Shown in pieces: positions 5,896 through 10,182 of a DNA stretch of 10,182 nucleotides. A model generated the notes under the pieces. The model did not search any database. It had not been told where the DNA came from and was given only the letters and a program-made list of their open reading frames with translations. The DNA comes from Acidimicrobiia bacterium (lineage in GTDB: Bacteria; Actinomycetota; Acidimicrobiia; Spongiisociales; ZC4RG35), in contig JAUXMQ010000018.1 of assembly GCA_030623125.1 (NCBI GenBank), positions 1 to 10,182 on the forward strand, written 5' to 3'. Every line of letters starts with the position of its first letter. Within the stretch, counting starts at the first letter, position 1. The translations under genes and the position numbers were made by a program.

Positions 5896-7018
5896 CGAGT
5901 TCGTCGTCTGGTTCGACGACTACGACCCTGCCCACAAGCCCCGCATCGGTGGGAAGAACGCAAGTCTCGGCGAGATGATCGGAGCAGGGCTCCCGGTCCC
6001 GCCCGGTTTGGCGGTCACGACGGAGGCGTACGAAACGCTGCGCGGCAATACCCGACTGGCGTCGGAGGTTCGTGCATTGCTTGCCGAAATCGACCTTGAC
6101 GATCCGGTAGGCCTGCGATCGACGTCGGAGCGGATCCGGTCCACCATCGAGGCCGTCGGCGTCGCCCCACACGTCGAGGAGGCAGTGCGTGAGGCGTATG
6201 CCGAACTGTCGAGGCGATGCAACGAGGAGAATCTGCCTGTGGCGGTGCGCTCGAGTGCCACTGCCGAGGACCTGCCGGACGCCAGCTTCGCCGGCCAACA
6301 GGACACGTTTCTCTGGATCCACGGCGCAGACAACGTGGTGAAGGCGATGCGTCGGTGCTGGTCGTCGTTGTTCACCGACCGAGCCATCTCGTACCGGCAC
6401 GAGACCGGTCACGACCATGAGGTGCTCGCCATGAGCGTCGGGATCCAGCAAATGGTCGAGCCGACTGCCGCCGGGGTGGCGTTCACGCTGAATCCCAGCG
6501 ACGGCGACCGATCCCAGATCGCCATCGAGGCGAGCTTCGGTTTCGGTGAGGCGGTTGTCGCGGGTGAGGTCACCCCGGACAACTTCCTGGTCGACAAGGT
6601 CATTCTCGAGGTCCACCGCCGAACGATTTCGCCCAAGCACACCGAGCTCGTGCTCTCCGACGATGGCGATTGTGTCGTGTGGCGCAACGTCGAGCCGGAG
6701 CGGCAGCGTCAGCCGTCGGTGAGTGACGCCGAGCTGATCGAGATCGCATGTATGGCCAAAGCGGCAGAGCAGCATTACGGCACGCCTCAGGACGTTGAGT
6801 GGGCCATCGATCGGCATCTTCCCCAAGGGCGCAACGTGATGTTGCTGCAAAGCCGACCGGAGACCGTGTGGAGCCGCAAGAGGCGGCGCACGGTGGCCAA
6901 ACCGAACTCCGGATTCATGGATGGGATCGTGTCGACGCTCCTATCCCCCGTGCATGCGAGAGGCAAGGCGGCCACGTCGACCGAGGGCGAGGATGGCCGC
7001 GATGGAGCAAGTGAGTAG
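5888..7018 (+). CDS. PEP-synthase-like ATP-binding subunit (phenylphosphate synthase 40-kDa subunit type, PpsB-like)
   Basis: This is the ATP-grasp half of a split dikinase. It binds ATP and passes a phosphoryl group to the histidine of the partner subunit at 7053-8837. All hallmark segments of the PPDK/PEP-synthase N-terminal domain are present: GGKNASLGEM (Lys23), PVAVRSSATAEDLPDASF (Arg121) followed by AGQQDTFL, VGIQQMVEPTAAGVAFTLNP, EASFGFGEAVVAGEVTPD, YGTPQDVEWAID and LLQSRPETVW. The protein stops ~50 residues after QSRPE, in a polar Arg-rich tail, without swivelling-histidine or PEP domains. At 376 aa (~41 kDa) it matches the 40-kDa protein 2 of Thauera phenylphosphate synthase. ATG 5888 follows AAGGTGG by 5 bases and overlaps the HAD gene by 8 bp. 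The partner gene follows after 34 bp. The acceptor (phenol-like) is inferred from context. Confidence 0.88.
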   Translation: MNSEFVVWFDDYDPAHKPRIGGKNASLGEMIGAGLPVPPGLAVTTEAYETLRGNTRLASEVRALLAEIDLDDPVGLRSTSERIRSTIEAVGVAPHVEEAVREAYAELSRRCNEENLPVAVRSSATAEDLPDASFAGQQDTFLWIHGADNVVKAMRRCWSSLFTDRAISYRHETGHDHEVLAMSVGIQQMVEPTAAGVAFTLNPSDGDRSQIAIEASFGFGEAVVAGEVTPDNFLVDKVILEVHRRTISPKHTELVLSDDGDCVVWRNVEPERQRQPSVSDAELIEIACMAKAAEQHYGTPQDVEWAIDRHLPQGRNVMLLQSRPETVWSRKRRRTVAKPNSGFMDGIVSTLLSPVHARGKAATSTEGEDGRDGASE

Positions 7019-7052
7019 ACGTCCCGAAGAGACAATGTGAGGAGGAAGAAAG

Positions 7053-8837
7053 ATGGCCGAACGATTCCCAAGCCCCTTTGATGCCGAGGTGCCGCCCGGC
7101 GCCGAGGGATGGGAGGACCTGTACACGTATTCGCTTCCGTTCTCGGATGACCGGCGTGATTATGAGGATTCGACATTCTGGTTCCAGGACAGCATCCATT
7201 GGGCAGATCCGCTTACTCCCTGGGAGGCGACCTGGTATGAATACGCGATAGCGTCGCTGTCGCAGTACAACACTCGCCACTATCTGATCCCGCCGGCACT
7301 CGGCATTGACTACAGGGTGCTCAACGGGTACGCCTATCTGTCTCCGGTTCCGGTGCTCGATGGCGCCGAGATCGAGGCGCGAGTCCCCCAATTCATGGAG
7401 CGAGCCGGTTTCTACTTCATGAACTGGGATGACCTCTATGACAAGTGGCTCATAAAGATCAAAGCGCTCATCGCCGAGATGGAGGCCCTCAGCTTTCAGC
7501 CCTTGCCCGATAAGGAAGACATGGAGGTCATCACCGAGGGTCGCGGCATGGGCTCTGGTCTGACCATCCAGGAGGAGTATCGCAAGCTACTGAATCTCGG
7601 TCTGAAGCTGTGGCAGTACCATTTCGAGTTCCTCAACCTCGGTTATGCCGCCTACCTGGACTACTTCGGGTTCTGCAAGGAGGCGTTCCCGAACATTCCG
7701 GACTTGGCAATCGCCAAGATGGTGGCAGGGGTGGACGTAGACCTGTTCCGCCCGGACGATGAGCTGAAGACCCTGGCCAAGATCGTCGTCGACGATGGCC
7801 TCGAAGCGCAGTTGGCCGGTGGTTTGAGTGCACTCGAGGGCACGTCGTTCATGGACCACTGGGACTCGGTCAAGGAACCTTGGTTCAACTTCTCGGCGGG
7901 TACCGGGTGGTATCACACCGACAAGATCTGGATCGAGCACCCCGAGATCCCTCTTGAGTTCATTACCGACTATGTCGCGCGTATCAAGGCGGGTGATGAC
8001 ATTGCGCGTCCCACAGACGAGATTCGCAAAGAGCGGGATCGCATCGTGGACGAGTACACCGCGTTGCTTGGTTCCGAGGAGGACAAAGAGGCGTTCCAGG
8101 GCAAGCTCGGACTGGCGCGGGTTGTGTTCCCCTACGTGGAGAACCACAACTTCTACGTCGAGCACTGGGCCCACTCGGTCATGTTCCGCAAGATGAAAGA
8201 ACTCGGCGACGTGTTCTTGAAGGAGGGGTTCTTCGCGGACCGCAACGACGTGTTCTATCTGAAGCGCGACGAGGTGAACGAGGCGCTATGGGACATGTAT
8301 TCTGCGTGGGCCGTCGGTACGGCAGCGCGCGGTCCTGTCTACTGGTCGGGTGAGATCGGTCGACGGAGGGGAATTCTCGCGGCGCTCAAGGAGTGGTCGC
8401 CGCCTCCGGCGCTGGGCGAGCCGCCCGAGGTGGTCACCGAACCGTTCACGATCATGCTCTGGGGCATCACATCGGATTCGATCGGGATGTGGCTTGGTGC
8501 TGGAGAGGATGACACCGCTGATCTGCGGGGGTTCGCCGCGTCGCCGGGAGTCGTCGAAGGACCTGCTCGTGTTATCACATCAGCCGACGAGATCGGCCAG
8601 CTTCAAGAAGGAGAGATCCTGGTCTGTCCCATCACGGCACCCAGCTGGGCACCCGTGTTCGGCAAAATCGGAGCAGCCGTAACCGACATCGGTGGGATGA
8701 TGTCCCACGCCGCGATCGTGTGTCGGGAATACGGGCTTCCGGCGGTAACCGGTACGGCTTTTGGGACACGGAACATCACGACTGGAACCCGTCTTCGCGT
8801 CGACGGGAGTTCTGGAACGGTGACGATCCTCGACTGA
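7053..8837 (+). CDS. PEP-utilising phosphohistidine subunit (phenylphosphate synthase 70-kDa subunit type, PpsA-like)
   Basis: This is the acceptor-binding and phosphohistidine half of the split enzyme. The C-terminal ~100 residues are a PEP-utilising mobile domain: GFAASPGVVEGPARVI, EGEILVCPITAPSWAPVF, then IGGMMSHAAIVCREYGLPAV with the phosphoryl-carrying His552. The first ~480 residues are Trp/Tyr/Phe-rich (FPSPFDAEVPPGAEGWEDLY near the N-terminus, then QYNTRHYLIPPALGIDYRVL) and resemble no catalytic domain of classical PEP synthase. By analogy they should bind the phenolic acceptor. No C-terminal TIM-barrel PEP domain follows, so it is not a PEP synthase. Order and length (594 aa, ~67 kDa) match the 70-kDa subunit of Thauera phenylphosphate synthase, where a histidine in the same position carries the phosphate. 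GAGGAGG lies 7 bases before ATG 7053. It is the last gene before a strong hairpin. Confidence 0.88.
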   Translation: MAERFPSPFDAEVPPGAEGWEDLYTYSLPFSDDRRDYEDSTFWFQDSIHWADPLTPWEATWYEYAIASLSQYNTRHYLIPPALGIDYRVLNGYAYLSPVPVLDGAEIEARVPQFMERAGFYFMNWDDLYDKWLIKIKALIAEMEALSFQPLPDKEDMEVITEGRGMGSGLTIQEEYRKLLNLGLKLWQYHFEFLNLGYAAYLDYFGFCKEAFPNIPDLAIAKMVAGVDVDLFRPDDELKTLAKIVVDDGLEAQLAGGLSALEGTSFMDHWDSVKEPWFNFSAGTGWYHTDKIWIEHPEIPLEFITDYVARIKAGDDIARPTDEIRKERDRIVDEYTALLGSEEDKEAFQGKLGLARVVFPYVENHNFYVEHWAHSVMFRKMKELGDVFLKEGFFADRNDVFYLKRDEVNEALWDMYSAWAVGTAARGPVYWSGEIGRRRGILAALKEWSPPPALGEPPEVVTEPFTIMLWGITSDSIGMWLGAGEDDTADLRGFAASPGVVEGPARVITSADEIGQLQEGEILVCPITAPSWAPVFGKIGAAVTDIGGMMSHAAIVCREYGLPAVTGTAFGTRNITTGTRLRVDGSSGTVTILD

Positions 8838-8850
8838 GGTAGCCGGGCTT

Positions 8851-8881
8851 CCAGCCACCGGCGCTCGGCGCCGGTGGCTGG
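8851..8881 (+). terminator. Strong hairpin after the operon (14-bp perfect stem, TCG loop)
   Basis: CCAGCCACCGGCGC is followed by TCG and its exact reverse complement, starting 13 bases after the stop of the PpsA-like gene. It is very GC-rich and has no T-run. It most likely ends or processes the operon transcript. The next gene begins only ~30 bases later, so an mRNA-processing or attenuation role is also possible. Confidence 0.75.
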
Positions 8882-8897
8882 TGGCGTCGCGCAGCGC

Positions 8898-8907
8898 GGA
8901 GGTGATC
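8898..8907 (+). promoter_or_regulatory. Perfect Shine-Dalgarno site pointing to an ATC start
   Basis: GGAGGTGATC is fully complementary to the 3' end of 16S rRNA. Its GGAGG core ends 9 bases before ATC 8912 and sits 48 bases before the first ATG (8951), whose own upstream sequence AAGGG lies only ~2 bases away. It therefore decides the start of the following gene. Confidence 0.7.
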
Positions 8908-8911
8908 AGAC

Positions 8912-9772
8912 ATCGCAAAGTCACAAGCGGTCGAAGCCCGCATCAAGGGTATGGCCCTGGAAATGGGGGCCGACGCAGTCGGCATTGCCGCCGTATCCGA
9001 CTTCTACAAGGAGTGCCCTGAAGGCTACAGACCGGACGATCTGCTCAAGGGCGCCAAAAGCGTCATCGTCGTTGGCAAACGGCGCTACACCGCCGGCCAA
9101 TGGATGGCTCCGAATACCGATCTCATTTCCCGCGCCCGTGCAGGTCAAAGCAAACGCGACACCATTGCGGCCACCTTCGCCGGTTTGCTTGAGCGTGAGT
9201 ACGGCCACGCGGCCCTCTTTGTGAACCCCCAAATGTTCGATACAGGGTATGTCCCCGTGCTGAGCCTGAAGGTTTGTGCAGAACTTGCCGGTCTTGGCAC
9301 CCGCTCGCTGGCCGGCGGAATCATTCTGAGCGAGGAACATGGGCTTATGGGTTTTGCCGCCACCATCACCACCATGGACTTGGCGGCCGACGGACCAATG
9401 AAGTATCCCGTGTGTCCGGACCGAGCGTGCATCGCCATGTATGCCGAGGACGGAACAACGCCATGCATTAGATCCTGCAGCGCGATCGAAGGGATGATCG
9501 AGAATGGTCGCCTGAAAGAAGTCACCTTCTACCGGCAATTGTGCGCCACAAGGGCGAACACCACCATGAATACGGCCTACCTCCGGCTGCTACCCGAAAT
9601 CGTCGAAGAGAAGGATCCGGAACGACGGAAACATCTCGCGATTGGTCAGGCCAGGAAATACATCGAAGACCCGCCGGGTCGGGGAATATGGGGACGCTGC
9701 ATCGAGTGCATGCGAGTGTGTCCGGTCAACCGGCGTGCGATTCGATTGCGGGAGAGAAGAGCCAATGTCTGA
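8912..9772 (+). CDS. QueG / reductive-dehalogenase-like iron-sulfur protein, probable ATC start
   Basis: Resembles the corrinoid-iron-sulfur family of epoxyqueuosine reductase QueG and reductive dehalogenases. Family-like segments are MALEMGADAVGIAAVSDF at the N-terminus, DDLLKGAKSVIVVGKRRY, SLKVCAELAGLGTRSLAGG, HGLMGFAATITTMDL, and an iron-sulfur tail ending in GRCIECMRVCPVNR (C-x2-C-x3-CP). Other cysteines sit in PVCPDRACIAMY and TPCIRSCSAIEG. The spacing differs from the regular two-ferredoxin-motif pattern of QueG, so a second cluster is probable but unproven, and cobalamin binding cannot be judged. Read from ATC 8912 the protein has 286 residues and a complete first helix (AKSQAVEARIKGMALE). 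From ATG 8951 it has 273. No canonical start exists between the upstream stop (8903) and 8951. It overlaps the next gene by 8 bp. It is unlikely to be genuine QueG; a redox role with the aromatic pathway is speculative. Confidence 0.78.
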   Translation: MAKSQAVEARIKGMALEMGADAVGIAAVSDFYKECPEGYRPDDLLKGAKSVIVVGKRRYTAGQWMAPNTDLISRARAGQSKRDTIAATFAGLLEREYGHAALFVNPQMFDTGYVPVLSLKVCAELAGLGTRSLAGGIILSEEHGLMGFAATITTMDLAADGPMKYPVCPDRACIAMYAEDGTTPCIRSCSAIEGMIENGRLKEVTFYRQLCATRANTTMNTAYLRLLPEIVEEKDPERRKHLAIGQARKYIEDPPGRGIWGRCIECMRVCPVNRRAIRLRERRANV

Positions 9773-10172
9773 AACGACGCCGTCGTATGCCGCAGAGATA
9801 CTCGAGCGCAGCCGACAAGACAGCGGCCTCGAGGAAAGTGAGTTCGGCAAGACGTCATACGACATGTATTGCGTCCCCACGGAGATATACGAGAAATACA
9901 AGGACGATGTGCTCCGACTCTCGCTGTCCTACTCCAAATGGGTCGCATCGGAAGATGGCGGCGTCCTTCTCGAGAGAGTCAATCAGCTAAGTGACGCCGA
10001 GCTCGCTGAGCAGATCGACATTGATGAGGACACCGTCCGAAGGATCCGCTGTATGGCGGAGTGGGATCTGCCCATGGAAGTCTTGAGGAACGCAGCCGAA
10101 TTCAAACGCCGCCGTCGCCGTGAACTTCCGGCCGGCTCTCCCAACCGAGATATTAGGGATGAACCCTCCTGA
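9765..10172 (+). CDS. Small unknown protein coupled to the iron-sulfur gene
   Basis: A 135-residue protein I do not recognise. It is hydrophilic, without signal peptide or membrane segment. The central part reads EFGKTSYDMYCVPTEIYEKY and is followed by an amphipathic helical stretch. Residues ~76-96 (LSDAELAEQIDIDEDTVRRIR) look like a helix-turn-helix, and the C-terminus is very basic (EFKRRRRREL), so nucleic-acid binding is conceivable. Only one or two cysteines are present, so it is no iron-sulfur protein. ATG 9765 follows GGAGAGAAGA and overlaps the last 8 bases of the iron-sulfur gene (ATGTCTGA arrangement), which implies coupled translation and probably a joint function. It ends 10 bases before the window edge. 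The existence of the gene is well supported by coupling and ribosome site; the function is unknown. Confidence 0.75.
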   Translation: MSETTPSYAAEILERSRQDSGLEESEFGKTSYDMYCVPTEIYEKYKDDVLRLSLSYSKWVASEDGGVLLERVNQLSDAELAEQIDIDEDTVRRIRCMAEWDLPMEVLRNAAEFKRRRRRELPAGSPNRDIRDEPS

Positions 10173-10182
10173 CCCACTGGTG

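Noticed and set aside
5813..6850. 345-codon open frame on the minus strand
   Set aside because: Antisense to the ATP-binding subunit, whose motifs are unmistakable on the plus strand.
5888..8837. A classical PEP synthase or PPDK broken by a frameshift
   Set aside because: The second gene has its own strong ribosome site and a long non-PEP-synthase N-terminal domain, and the C-terminal PEP barrel is absent; the split matches phenylphosphate synthase.
1..10182. CRISPR arrays, tRNA or rRNA genes, insertion sequences, integrases
   Set aside because: No regularly spaced repeats, no tRNA-like cloverleaf and no transposase or integrase motifs were recognised by reading both strands.

Overview
The window is GC-rich with dense coding, frequent GTG and TTG starts, strong GGAGG-type ribosome sites and a TANNNT-type -10 element. 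This fits a high-GC bacterium, most likely an actinobacterium, but composition is the only evidence for the lineage.

Layout. (1) Positions 1-1870 look like a worn boundary region. A 3-isopropylmalate dehydratase/homoaconitase large-subunit fragment loses homology near 187. An intact HAD phosphatase follows on the minus strand (228-854). Next is the N-terminal third of a PaaK-type aryl-CoA ligase, with an in-frame TAG and a one-base frameshift, losing homology near 1398. A YhbP-like flavin-fold protein (1413-1868) lies on the minus strand. (2) Positions 1955-8837 hold a coherent plus-strand catabolic cluster: flavin prenyltransferase UbiX, a hairpin, a promoter with nested operator-like repeats, an IclR regulator, a UbiD-type (de)carboxylase, a HAD-IIA phosphatase, and a phosphoenolpyruvate-synthase-like enzyme split into two genes. 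One of the two is the ATP-binding half (376 aa). The other is a substrate domain plus phosphohistidine domain (594 aa). iclR/ubiD and HAD/ATP-half overlap by 11 and 8 bp, so this is very probably one operon. (3) After a perfect 14-bp-stem hairpin, a QueG/reductive-dehalogenase-like iron-sulfur protein, apparently starting at ATC, overlaps a small unknown protein (8912-10172).

How the genes may work together. In Thauera aromatica phenylphosphate synthase, a 40-kDa ATP-binding subunit and a 70-kDa phosphohistidine subunit phosphorylate phenol, and a UbiD-type carboxylase then carboxylates the phenylphosphate. The split enzyme here has the same architecture and sizes, and it sits beside a UbiD, a phosphatase and the UbiX that makes the UbiD cofactor. 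My reading is an aryl-phosphate-dependent (de)carboxylation pathway for a phenolic compound, controlled by IclR. The substrate is not determinable from sequence. The classic PpsC and the additional Ppc subunits are not in the window, so the system would be a reduced variant or incomplete here. The broken aryl-CoA ligase next door may be a relic of the next step, activation of the aromatic acid.
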